Assembly: GCF_004118155.1 (NCBI RefSeq)
Contig: NZ_SAIQ01000004.1
Span: 186,001-250,000, forward strand
Origin: Edaphocola flava
Lineage (GTDB): Bacteria; Bacteroidota; Bacteroidia; Chitinophagales; Chitinophagaceae
Length of the DNA: 64,000 nt
Direction: 5' to 3'
The notes beneath the pieces were generated by a model. The model had not been told where the DNA came from. It made no database searches and saw only the letters and a list, made by a program, of their open reading frames with translations. Below are positions 26,655 to 34,774 of this stretch, in pieces (the first letter of the stretch is position 1; the number at the start of each line of letters is the position of its first letter). The translations under genes and the position numbers were made by a program.

Positions 26655-26836
26655 ATATTATACTATTAAAAAAGTCGTCCGGAGCATTTGCTCCGGACGA
26701 CTTTTTTAATGAAGTATTCTCTTGCCATCTAGCGCACGCGCCCTCTCATGTGCCGTTCTTCCCGTCATTCCACTGCGCTCCGGTAGATAAGACGAAGCCA
26801 TGGTTTCTGATATGTGCGCGCCCATTACTTGGTATC
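26655..26836 (+). repeat. Duplicated intergenic segment, left copy
   Basis: Shares a strong hairpin, a GCGCACGCGCC/GTGCACGCGCC stretch and a CATTCC-CTGCGCT to ATGGTT-CTGAT stretch, in the same order, with 27123-27345. The right copy has an extra central piece. The two copies bracket the inverted dispersed repeat copy C. Confidence 0.7.
26668..26707 (+). terminator. Terminator after L-threonine dehydrogenase
   Basis: Six As, GTCGTCCGGAG / CTCCGGACGAC stem, loop CATTTG, six Ts. It works in either direction. A near copy lies at 27138-27175. Confidence 0.92.
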
Positions 26837-27124
26837 AGTTTTGCTATTTTCTTTTGTCTTGATACAAAAGAAACAAAAAATCAAGGCTGTATAAATCCCT
26901 GGCTAAAAATCAAGGTGTCGGTCGGTCGCAAACCAGACTCGCTGCGCTCAAACAGTGGTTTCCGACTGAATCGACCGAGCCAATGATTTTATTAACGCCG
27001 GATTTATAAGGCCGTTATTAAGCGATCCGTACGGTACGGATCGCTTATTGTTTGCATCACAGCGATAGCCATTTTGTTGCCGGACAAAAGGACGAATAAA
27101 TAGTTGACTACATGCGGATTTCAG
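26832..27124 (-). repeat. Dispersed intergenic repeat, copy C (inverted, internally deleted)
   Basis: The reverse complement matches copies B and D, but the left inverted arm and the loop between the arms are missing. The right-end hairpin is TTTCTTTTGT / ACAAAAGAAA with the same six-base loop as copy B (26848-26873), although the stem sequence differs on both sides in a compensating way. The GATCCGTAC hairpin is a perfect palindrome here. Open frames within it are not conserved. Confidence 0.85.
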
Positions 27125-27345
27125 TTTATACTATTATGAAATCGTCCGGAGCATTTGCTCCGGACGATTTGTTTTAAATAAGTATTTATCAGCTAGTGCA
27201 CGCGCCATTCTTCCCCTCATTTCGAGCTGAGCGAAGTGTCTTCGAGAAATCTAAATATCTTAGTGCAAAAGGAGATATCTCCATTCCGCTGCGCTTCAGT
27301 CGATAGGACGAAGCGATGGTTCCTGATGCGTGTGTTTCAGGTATT
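27123..27345 (+). repeat. Duplicated intergenic segment, right copy, with REP-like palindrome
   Basis: A diverged copy of 26655-26836. Its extra centre (about 27218-27290) reads TTTCGAGCTGAGCGAAG, then CTTCGAGAAATCT, then GGAGATATCTCCATTCCGCT, which looks like a decayed REP-type palindrome of the sort scattered through Bacteroidota genomes. Confidence 0.65.
27138..27175. terminator. Second copy of the strong hairpin
   Basis: GAAATCGTCCGGAG / CTCCGGACGATTTG stem with loop CATTTG and TTTT after it. It is a duplicate of the terminator at 26668-26707, and no gene ends at it. Confidence 0.6.
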
Positions 27346-27372
27346 AGCCGTCAACTAGCAACCATTACTCGG

Positions 27373-27603
27373 GTATTAGCAATAGTTGCACGTGTACTAT
27401 GAACGCTTGCCAGGGTACTATGAATGATTGCTAGGGTATTATGAATGATTGCTAGGGTATTAGCAATCCTTGCCAGGGTACTAAGAATCCTTGCTAGGGT
27501 ATTAGCAATAGTTGCACGTATACTATGAACGATTGCTCGTGTACTATGAACAATTGCTCGTGTACTATGAACGATTGCCAGGGCACTGGGAATCATCCAT
27601 TAT
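27373..27603. repeat. 21-bp tandem repeat array, about 11 units
   Basis: Ten units of exactly 21 bp (27373-27582) plus a degenerate eleventh. The consensus is near GTAYTATGAAYGATTGCYAGG, with a variant GTATTAGCAATAGTTGCACGT. On the minus strand one frame stays open for 81 codons as heptapeptide repeats such as IVHSTRA and TIANTLA, but it has no signal peptide or recognisable domain. The plus-strand frames contain stops. Best read as a minisatellite upstream of the FAD oxidoreductase. Confidence 0.85.
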
Positions 27604-27695
27604 CATTCTTTTTTAACACAGATAACTGCCCGAAATTGTTTAAATTTGAGTAGAACTTATTACCCCTGAACTGATACTACCCAAAACTACAGGTT

Positions 27696-28904
27696 ATGAA
27701 ACTCAAATCCAGTGAGCCATTCTGGCTGGTGAAAAACGGGATCATAGCATCTTACCCATCGGTGAAGCAAGATTTCGAAACCGACATCCTTATTGTCGGA
27801 GGAGGCATTACCGGAAGCCTCATAGCCCATCAATGTATACAGGATGGGTACAGGGTTATCCTTACCGACCGGCGCGAGATTGCTCATGGTAGCACCTCTG
27901 CCTCTACCTCCATGTTACAGTACGAAATAGATACGCCTTTATACCGCCTGATCGATATGATCGGTGAGGAAGGAGCCGTGACCAGTTACCAGGCTTGTTT
28001 TGAAGCAATCGGGCACCTGGGTGAGATTGCAGCCTCCATTCGTTCGCATTGCGGCTTTGAGGCAAAACAATCTCTGTACTTTGCCGCATTTAAAAAAGAC
28101 CTGCCCTGGCTGGAGCAGGAGTTTGAAGCAAGACATAAATATGGCTTTCCGGTGCATTGGCTTTCCGAAGAGGTAATCCTTTCCGAATACGAAATGCATC
28201 ATGCATACGGAGGCATTCTTTCTGAACAGGGTGCCAGTGTAGATATATTCCGGCTTACCCATGATCTTTTACAGCACAACAGAGCTAAGGGATTACAGGT
28301 TTATGACCAGACCAATATTGAAGAAGTGCGTTATAAGCGTAACGGCATAGAAGCCCTTACCGAATATGGCACGAAGATCAAAGCGCAGAAGATTGTGTAC
28401 TGTAACGGGTACGAAAGTACAGAGATCATTAAGGAATCATTCGTTCGCCTGTTGTCCACCTATGCAATGGTAGGAGAGTGTTTCGAAGCCAATGAGGGCA
28501 ATACCCTGAAAGATACCCTGTTCTGGAACACGGCTGATCCTTACCTGTATATGCGCACTACAGATGATAACCGGCTGCTGATCGGTGGCGGGGATGAAGA
28601 CTTTGTAAATGCACAGAAGAGAGATCACCTGATCCCGGCTAAGGAGGCTAAACTGAGAAAGCAATTGGAGCGCCTAATGCCTGATTATGAACTCCGTACA
28701 GATTTTACCTGGGCAGGTACATTCGGTGCTACAAAAGATGGATTGCCTTATATAGGCACACATCCCGATTTTAAGAATGCCTATTTTGTATTAGGTTTCG
28801 GGGGCAATGGTATTACCTTTTCCGTAACCGGTATGAAGATGCTTTCAGCCTATTTGAAAGGGCAGCATCATCCGCTCAATCACTTTTTCCGGTTCAGGAG
28901 ATAA
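27696..28904 (+). CDS. FAD-dependent oxidoreductase (D-amino-acid/glycine oxidase family)
   Basis: 402 residues. The dinucleotide-binding motif DILIVGGGITGSLIAHQCIQ is at about residues 30-49, with DRREIAHGSTSASTSMLQYE following, and the C-terminal flavin motif GLPYIGTHP and GFGGNGITFS near the end. The fold is that of the DAO family, which oxidises amines or amino acids with oxygen or another acceptor. The substrate is unknown. No signal peptide, so cytoplasmic. Monocistronic, behind the repeat-rich gap. Confidence 0.85.
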   Translation: MKLKSSEPFWLVKNGIIASYPSVKQDFETDILIVGGGITGSLIAHQCIQDGYRVILTDRREIAHGSTSASTSMLQYEIDTPLYRLIDMIGEEGAVTSYQACFEAIGHLGEIAASIRSHCGFEAKQSLYFAAFKKDLPWLEQEFEARHKYGFPVHWLSEEVILSEYEMHHAYGGILSEQGASVDIFRLTHDLLQHNRAKGLQVYDQTNIEEVRYKRNGIEALTEYGTKIKAQKIVYCNGYESTEIIKESFVRLLSTYAMVGECFEANEGNTLKDTLFWNTADPYLYMRTTDDNRLLIGGGDEDFVNAQKRDHLIPAKEAKLRKQLERLMPDYELRTDFTWAGTFGATKDGLPYIGTHPDFKNAYFVLGFGGNGITFSVTGMKMLSAYLKGQHHPLNHFFRFRR

Positions 28905-28959
28905 GGATATCTTAAGAACAATTTAAGGTATCAAATACAAGGCTGGTCAGAAATTACAT

Positions 28960-28967
28960 TACATTTG
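28960..28967 (+). promoter_or_regulatory. Promoter -7 element of the copper cassette, within a small palindrome
   Basis: TACATTTG matches TAnnTTTG and ends 8 bp before the ATG at 28976. It sits inside TTACATTTGTAA (arms TTACA/TGTAA), a possible operator overlapping the promoter. Confidence 0.45.
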
Positions 28968-28975
28968 TAACATTA

Positions 28976-29353
28976 ATGAAAAACAGGATATTGTACATAC
29001 TGCTCTGCTGCATTGGTCTTTTATTCACCCCACGGGTGAGTAAAGCCTGTGCCTCAGCAGTAAACTCAAAATCCTGTACCACCCAAAAACTACAGCATCA
29101 TAAGAGCAGTGTGGAAAAACATTCTTGTTGCCACAAAGACCGTAAGGTAAAGCATGCCGATTGTAAACATTGCAGCGGACATTCCTGTACTTGTTCCGGC
29201 TCTGTACGCAGCAGCTTCGACACCTCACTGACCGAGGCTTATGATCTGTCTTTTGTAACACAATACTGGCAGGACCTGGCGGCTATAGCCGTTGCTGATC
29301 AATCGTACCTGTCCGCCGGCTTTTACTCCTGCTGGTTACCCCCTAAAATATAA
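28976..29353 (+). CDS. Secreted Cys/His-rich small protein of the copper cassette
   Basis: 125 residues with a signal peptide (to VSKA), then a Cys/His/Lys-rich stretch (HSCCHKDRK, CKHCSGHSCTCSG) and a C-terminus FYSCWLPPKI. The layout, with CC and C-x-C clusters and a closing PP, resembles the small HYC_CC_PP-type proteins found near copper genes in Bacteroidota, although the match is by eye. Metal binding, probably copper, is inferred from the residues and from the neighbours (an HMA-DUF3347 protein and a multicopper oxidase). Confidence 0.6.
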   Translation: MKNRILYILLCCIGLLFTPRVSKACASAVNSKSCTTQKLQHHKSSVEKHSCCHKDRKVKHADCKHCSGHSCTCSGSVRSSFDTSLTEAYDLSFVTQYWQDLAAIAVADQSYLSAGFYSCWLPPKI

Positions 29354-29431
29354 GATTTCTTGTTGTACAGCCATACATGTGCTCTGTAAGGAACACATCA
29401 TGTTTTTAATTCATCATTAAATATTCCAACA

Positions 29432-30271
29432 ATGAAATCTATCATAAAGATTGCAGCATTAATCCTATTCCTGCTGCCCGTATCCGCATCTGCACAGCAG
29501 TTCAAACACTCCAAACAAGTTACAGTACCCGTTTCCGGCAATTGCGATATGTGCGCAGCCACCATTCAAAAAGCGGGTAGCGCCAAACAATTATCCTCCG
29601 TAAACTGGAACAAGGATACCAAAATCGCCACCATAACCTTCGACAGCAGCCGCACATCGGCAGATGCAGTATTGAAGAAAATAGCCCTGGCGGGTTATGA
29701 CAATCCCTCTTTCCGCGCACCGGACGATGTCTATGCAGCCTTACCGGGCTGTTGTAAATATGAGCGTGCTGTAGCAGTACAACCAGCAGCGCAGCAGCAT
29801 CAGATGCAGGACCATAAAGCACATGAGCAGATACAAAACCAAAGCCTGCTGCAACCGGTGCTGAACAACTACCTGGCCGTAAAAGATGCGCTGGTACAGT
29901 CAGACGGAGCAGCAGTACAACAACAGGCTGCAGCCTTGCAGAAAACCCTGGAAGGCATTTCGATGAGCAGCCTTGGCGAGAAAGAGCATATGGCCTGGAT
30001 GAAGGTGTATGAGCAACTGATCGCAGAAAGCAAAGTGATGGCCGCCGGTAAAGATGTGGCGAAGCAACGCCGTGTGTTTATGGAATTGTCTCAGCACATG
30101 TACACACTCGTGCAGGCTATGGAACTGACAGAACCCCTGTACTGGCAGTTCTGCCCCATGTATAATAATGGCAAGGGGGCAAACTGGATCAGTAAGGAAA
30201 AAGAGATTCAGAATCCGTATTATGGCAGCCAGATGCTGACCTGTGGCCGTGTAGCAGCAACTATAGAATAG
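29432..30271 (+). CDS. HMA-domain plus DUF3347 periplasmic copper protein
   Basis: 279 residues with a signal peptide (to ASA), an HMA-like metal-binding domain with the motif GNCDMCAATI (C-x-x-C, about residues 37-46) and a C-terminal DUF3347 domain containing FCPMYNNGKGANWISKEKEIQNPYYGSQMLTCG. DUF3347 domains occur at the ends of CusB-like and copper-binding proteins and probably bind Cu(I) or Cu(II). It lies 78 bp after the Cys/His-rich gene and 22 bp before the multicopper oxidase, so one operon. Confidence 0.85.
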   Translation: MKSIIKIAALILFLLPVSASAQQFKHSKQVTVPVSGNCDMCAATIQKAGSAKQLSSVNWNKDTKIATITFDSSRTSADAVLKKIALAGYDNPSFRAPDDVYAALPGCCKYERAVAVQPAAQQHQMQDHKAHEQIQNQSLLQPVLNNYLAVKDALVQSDGAAVQQQAAALQKTLEGISMSSLGEKEHMAWMKVYEQLIAESKVMAAGKDVAKQRRVFMELSQHMYTLVQAMELTEPLYWQFCPMYNNGKGANWISKEKEIQNPYYGSQMLTCGRVAATIE

Positions 30272-30293
30272 ATCATAACCTAAATAAGAACAC

Positions 30294-32549
30294 ATGCAAA
30301 AAAGACATTTTTGGAGTGGCTGCTTATTTGTGATCATACTATGGAGTGCATGCAGCACCTGGGCACAAAAAGTAGTCCGCTACGACCTGTATATACAGGA
30401 TACCACTGTTAACTTTACCGGAAAGGCCAAGCGCGCCATTGCTGTCAATGGCCAGATACCCATGCCGGACCTCCATTTTACCGAAGGAGATACTGCCGAG
30501 ATATGGGTCCATAATCAGCTTAAAGAGTCTACCTCTTTACACTGGCATGGTTTATTTCTGCCCAATAAAGAGGATGGAGTGCCATACCTCACCCAGATGC
30601 CCATAGCACCGGGCACAACACATGTATACCGCTTTCCGCTCATACAAAACGGCACCCACTGGTATCATAGCCACAGCGGTTTGCAGGAGCAGATCGGTAT
30701 GTACGGCAGCTTCATCATTCATAAACGTGAGGGAGATAAGACTGTGCGAAAAGGGATTGATGATCTGCCGGTTATGCCTGTGATCTTAAGTGAGTGGACC
30801 GATATGAAACCGGAGAATGTACACCGTATGCTGCACAATGCCAATGACTGGTTTGCCCTGCGTAAGAATGCTGTGCAGAGCTATGCAGAAGCAGCGCAGG
30901 AGGGCAAGCTAGGCGTAAAATTCGGCAATGAATGGAAGCGCATGCTGGCTATGGATGTCAGCGATGTGTATTACGATAAGGTATTGCTGAACGGCCAAAC
31001 CGAACTACAGTTCGATCAATACAATCAGCAGCCCTTGAAGGCCGGTGATAAAGTCAGGCTGCGGATATCCAACGGAGGAGCATCTTCTTACTTCTGGCTG
31101 CGCTATGCCGGGGGTAAAATTACCGTTGTGGCTACAGATGGCAATGATATTGAACCGGTTGATGTAGATCGACTGATCATTGCAGTATCAGAGACGTACG
31201 ATATCGTCCTGACCATTCCGCAGGAGGGTTTATCGTATGAGCTGCTGGCTACGACTGAAGACCGCACCCAGTCTGCTTCTATGTATATAGGCAATGGAAT
31301 CAGGCAACTGATCAGTCCGCTGCCCAGGCTTCGTTATTTTGAGGGAATGAAGATGATGAATGATATGATGAAGATGAACGGAGACATGAAGGATATGGGT
31401 ATGAACATGAGCCTGAACCAGATGGATATGAATATGGTCATGTATCCCGAGGTGATGCATGCTGGTGGTAAAAGCCAGCAGATGGATCATTCGGCACATG
31501 AAGGTCATGGTGAGCAGCCTATGGCAAAGAAACCGGGTATCGTAACCCTGAATTATGCCATGATGAAGGCCACTGCACCCACTACCTTGCCCGATGGGCC
31601 GGTACGTACCCTCACCTTCGAGCTGACGGGTAATATGAACCGCTATGTCTGGAGCCTGGACAATAAAGTGGTATCAGAAACCGATAAAATACTGATCCGG
31701 AAAGGGGAAAACCTGAGGCTGGTGATATACAATAACTCTATGATGCGACACCCCATGCACCTGCACGGGCACGACTTTCGTGTACTGAATGGGCAGGGAG
31801 CTTATGCGCCCATGAAGAACGTGATTGACATCATGCCTATGGAAACGGATACGCTTGAGTTTCATGCCAATGCCGAAGGTGACTGGTTCTTTCACTGCCA
31901 CATTCTGTATCATATGATGAGTGGCATGGGCCGTATCTTCAGCTATACACCCGCTACACCTAATCCATTATTGCCTGAGCCCAAAAAGGCCCTGCGCATG
32001 TTGTATATGGATGATCGTATGCCGCACTTTATGGCCGAGAATGACTTTGCCAGCAATGGTAATGATGGTATGTTCATGTTGCAGAATACCCGCTGGAGCC
32101 TGGGCACCGAATGGCGACTTGGCTATAATTCCATGCATGGCTATGAAACAGAGACCCACCTGGGCCGCTATATCGGCCGTATGCAATGGCTTATGCCTTT
32201 TGTCGGCTTCGACTGGCGCTACCGCAAAATGGGCCATCATGAGGTGGAGCGTAACCTCTTCGGGCAGACCAATACCAAAGATAACCGGGCTATGCTCAGT
32301 CTCGGGGTACAATATACACTGCCCATGCTGGTCCAGTTTCAGGCAGAGGTATACCAGGATGGTAACCTGCGCCTGCAGCTGATGCGGGAAGATATACCAC
32401 TGGCCAAAAGGCTGAGAATGAGCTTTATGGTAAACACCGATAAAGAGTATATGGCCGGACTGCGGTACATCATACACCGCAACTTTGCCCTGTCGGCGCA
32501 TTATGACAGCGATATGGGCTTTGGTGCCGGACTTACTGTAAGCTATTAA
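30294..32549 (+). CDS. CopA-type multicopper oxidase fused to a CopB-like barrel domain
   Basis: 751 residues with a signal peptide (to TWA). All copper sites are visible: HWHG (83-86), HWYHSHSG, HPMHLHGHDF and HCHILYHMM (534-542). Between residues about 345 and 420 lies a Met/His-rich loop (MMKMNGDMKDMGMNM, HSAHEGHGE), as in CopA. After residue about 560 a strand-rich C-terminal part (WSLGTEWRLGYNSM to GFGAGLTVSY) looks like the CopB outer-membrane barrel. CopA oxidises or sequesters copper in the periplasm. The fusion would tie the oxidase to the outer membrane. It is the last gene of the copper operon. Confidence 0.88.
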   Translation: MQKRHFWSGCLFVIILWSACSTWAQKVVRYDLYIQDTTVNFTGKAKRAIAVNGQIPMPDLHFTEGDTAEIWVHNQLKESTSLHWHGLFLPNKEDGVPYLTQMPIAPGTTHVYRFPLIQNGTHWYHSHSGLQEQIGMYGSFIIHKREGDKTVRKGIDDLPVMPVILSEWTDMKPENVHRMLHNANDWFALRKNAVQSYAEAAQEGKLGVKFGNEWKRMLAMDVSDVYYDKVLLNGQTELQFDQYNQQPLKAGDKVRLRISNGGASSYFWLRYAGGKITVVATDGNDIEPVDVDRLIIAVSETYDIVLTIPQEGLSYELLATTEDRTQSASMYIGNGIRQLISPLPRLRYFEGMKMMNDMMKMNGDMKDMGMNMSLNQMDMNMVMYPEVMHAGGKSQQMDHSAHEGHGEQPMAKKPGIVTLNYAMMKATAPTTLPDGPVRTLTFELTGNMNRYVWSLDNKVVSETDKILIRKGENLRLVIYNNSMMRHPMHLHGHDFRVLNGQGAYAPMKNVIDIMPMETDTLEFHANAEGDWFFHCHILYHMMSGMGRIFSYTPATPNPLLPEPKKALRMLYMDDRMPHFMAENDFASNGNDGMFMLQNTRWSLGTEWRLGYNSMHGYETETHLGRYIGRMQWLMPFVGFDWRYRKMGHHEVERNLFGQTNTKDNRAMLSLGVQYTLPMLVQFQAEVYQDGNLRLQLMREDIPLAKRLRMSFMVNTDKEYMAGLRYIIHRNFALSAHYDSDMGFGAGLTVSY

Positions 32550-32553
32550 TATG

Positions 32554-32586
32554 AAGCGGATACATTATTGTATCCGCTTTTTTATT
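32554..32586 (+). terminator. Terminator of the copper operon
   Basis: AAGCGGATACA / TGTATCCGCTT stem with a short loop and a run of Ts. Confidence 0.85.
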
Positions 32587-32697
32587 GACTGTTCACCATT
32601 GCAAATGACCAGCCGTATTTAGTAATTAGAATAGGGTATTATGGATTTGAGAAATACTGGAATTTGTTTTTATAATATGTATTGAAAATTATATAAT

Positions 32698-32705
32698 TAT
32701 ATTTG
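32698..32705 (+). promoter_or_regulatory. Promoter -7 element of the SGNH hydrolase gene
   Basis: TATATTTG matches TAnnTTTG, 19 bp before the ATG. Confidence 0.6.
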
Positions 32706-32724
32706 ATGCGTAATCCTTCAAGTC

Positions 32725-33975
32725 ATGAAACGTTTTCTTTTTTTGTGGAGTATTCTGCTCCTCTCCTTTGCTCCATCCAGGGCAGCAGATAGTCTGCGTG
32801 TATTGTTTATCGGGAATAGTATGACCTATTTTAACGATATGCCATATATGTTCCGCTCTATAGCCATAGAAAAAGGCAAGCCGGTATCGGTACGGTTTTA
32901 TGCACCTGGTGGCTCAGGCTTTGTCAATCATGTGAGTGATCAGAATGTCTGGAACTTATTTGCCGATGCACCCTGGGATGTAGTGGTGCTGCAGCCGGGC
33001 ACTTCCGAATCGGCCGGGGCTTCAGCCACGGTTAATGAAACCATCGAGCGGGGGAGAAAGCTGCTGGATTCGGTATATCATTATAGCCCATGCTCCCGTG
33101 TATTCCTGTATGAAATCCCTTATGGAGTGCCTTCGGCAAGTGCATACAATAATTATTTTGCAGTGCAGACTATGATCCGGGATTCGATCAGTAAAATGGC
33201 CGATTCCTTAAAGGTGCAGATGATCCCTGCCGGGGAGTGTGCCCGTGCCTATTATGCTATGCATCAGAATCTGCTGTTGCATGGCAGTTACAATGACATA
33301 CACCCCAGTGCTAATGGTTCCTTGCTGATTGCCGCGGCTGCTTATGCCGCTATTTTTCAGGATACAGTTTCCGGATCGGCTTATCATGCCAATCTGGTTG
33401 CCGATACTGCAGCCAAATTGTACAGCATTGCGGATACCGTTGTGCTCCAACATCTTACCGATTGGCGCATCAACACATATAACCTGCATGCAGCTTTTAG
33501 CTATGCATCATCCGGTTTGAGTATTACGTTTAATAGTAATGTGGCTAATGCAGCACAGGTATCCTGGGACTTTGGTGATGGGCAGAGTAGTACGGTACAG
33601 AATCCGGTACATGTCTACAGTAATCCCGGAACCTATACGGTAACGCTCACTGTCTCTGGTGTAAATGGGTGTACGGAAAGCGTCTCGCAGATATTGACAG
33701 TTGCCGGCAGTACAGGGATAAAAGGTACTTCATCTGACTATAGTGTAAGTATATATCCAAATCCTGCAAATAATAAGTGTATGATACATCAGGACAAACT
33801 TATTTATACGCGGTACGAATTATTGAACTATACAGGGCAACATGTGCTTGATGGTATGATTGGTGCCACTGATCAGGGGCTTGATTTATCGGCACTTCCT
33901 GCCGGATTTTACCTGCTGCATTTATCCGGGACAGATTCGGGACATTACCTGCTCCGACTCATTAAGCGATCTTAG
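32725..33975 (+). CDS. T9SS-sorted SGNH-type hydrolase with PKD domain
   Basis: 416 residues. After a signal peptide (to SRA), an SGNH/GDSL-like domain (residues 24-225) has the nucleophile Ser32 in FIGNSMTY and the D191-x-H193 pair in NDIHPSANG. It resembles the DUF4886 group of such hydrolases. A PKD domain follows (about 255-330, SWDFGDGQSSTVQNPVHVYSNPGTYTVTLTV), then a type A T9SS sorting domain (SVSIYPNPANN to YLLRLIKRS). It should act as a surface or secreted esterase; the substrate is unknown. Single gene with its own promoter and terminator. Confidence 0.88.
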   Translation: MKRFLFLWSILLLSFAPSRAADSLRVLFIGNSMTYFNDMPYMFRSIAIEKGKPVSVRFYAPGGSGFVNHVSDQNVWNLFADAPWDVVVLQPGTSESAGASATVNETIERGRKLLDSVYHYSPCSRVFLYEIPYGVPSASAYNNYFAVQTMIRDSISKMADSLKVQMIPAGECARAYYAMHQNLLLHGSYNDIHPSANGSLLIAAAAYAAIFQDTVSGSAYHANLVADTAAKLYSIADTVVLQHLTDWRINTYNLHAAFSYASSGLSITFNSNVANAAQVSWDFGDGQSSTVQNPVHVYSNPGTYTVTLTVSGVNGCTESVSQILTVAGSTGIKGTSSDYSVSIYPNPANNKCMIHQDKLIYTRYELLNYTGQHVLDGMIGATDQGLDLSALPAGFYLLHLSGTDSGHYLLRLIKRS

Positions 33976-34015
33976 TTTTATGTGCTCTATACCATTGTTT
34001 CATACAAACAGATCA

Positions 34016-34063
34016 TTAATAAACAATCGGGGTGCCAGAAGTGGCACCCCGATTGTTTATTAA
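34016..34063. terminator. Bidirectional terminator between convergent genes
   Basis: Two perfectly complementary 22-nt arms with a 4-nt loop (core CGGGGTGCCA / TGGCACCCCG, outer AT-rich ends ACAAT and ATTGT). It serves the SGNH gene from the left and the barrel gene from the right. Confidence 0.9.
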
Positions 34064-34079
34064 TCAGAAATATACTTAC

Positions 34080-34703
34080 TCAGAACCGGTAACCGATACC
34101 TGCGTTCCACACCAGACTGCTGCGGTAATATTTACTTTCGGCCCAGGGGGCGGTGGTATAGCGAAGGTTAGTACCGATATACAATCCCTTCCACACAAAG
34201 GCCTTCAGGTTAATGCCCAGTTGCAGGCCTGCCGTGCTGATATCTTTCGATGCCGCATCCATGACCGGTTCATAAAAGAAACCATTATTTACCCAACCGC
34301 TCACCACATCTGAGGTGTACCAGCCATAATTGATACCGGCAAAGGGGCTAACCTCCCAGTGCTTTGACTGATAGACCTTATAGTGATAATTGATGCCGAT
34401 CAGTGTCCGGCTGATGGTAGCTATACCACCATTGGATAATTCACTGTATTCCATGTTATGGTACTTGCGGAAATAATAGTTGTAATATACTTCCAGTCCT
34501 TGTTTACCCTTGCCCAGGGTATAACTTAACTCCGGAACGGATTCATGCGCATCAAATAAAACTACTGGTCCGAACGGCTCTTTTTCAGGGTTGAAAAAGT
34601 TGGCATACAGGTTAGTGCTGAGCTGCACAGAATGGGTGTACTGCGCCACTGCATTAAAAGAAAGGCAACATGCTATAGGTAACAGGTAGTATGGTTTGAG
34701 CAT
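34080..34703 (-). CDS. Outer-membrane beta-barrel protein
   Basis: 207 residues with a signal peptide (to NAVA) and alternating strands ending in SSLVWNAGIGYRF, a C-terminal aromatic that fits the beta-barrel insertion signal. It lies 71 bp downstream of the M4 protease on the same strand with an imperfect hairpin between them, and may be expressed with it. No specific function is recognisable. Confidence 0.75.
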   Translation of the reverse strand: MLKPYYLLPIACCLSFNAVAQYTHSVQLSTNLYANFFNPEKEPFGPVVLFDAHESVPELSYTLGKGKQGLEVYYNYYFRKYHNMEYSELSNGGIATISRTLIGINYHYKVYQSKHWEVSPFAGINYGWYTSDVVSGWVNNGFFYEPVMDAASKDISTAGLQLGINLKAFVWKGLYIGTNLRYTTAPWAESKYYRSSLVWNAGIGYRF

Positions 34704-34730
34704 CAGTGTATATTGTTAAGTAGTAGATAA

Positions 34731-34761
34731 CCCATACCGGTGGTTTCCCGGTCGGTATGGG
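34731..34761 (-). terminator. Imperfect hairpin after the M4 protease
   Basis: CCCATACCG and CGGTATGGG arms 13 nt apart, just past the M4 stop. There is no clear T-run, so it may attenuate rather than end transcription. Confidence 0.35.
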
Positions 34762-34774
34762 TGTTTAAAGATAA

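Noticed and set aside
27351-27596. Heptad-repeat open frame on the minus strand as a real gene
   Set aside because: It consists wholly of the 21-bp tandem array, with no signal, domain, ribosome-binding site or terminator. I list it as a repeat.
27373-27603. Possible CRISPR array
   Set aside because: Units are directly adjacent with no unique spacers, 21 bp long, and no cas gene is present.
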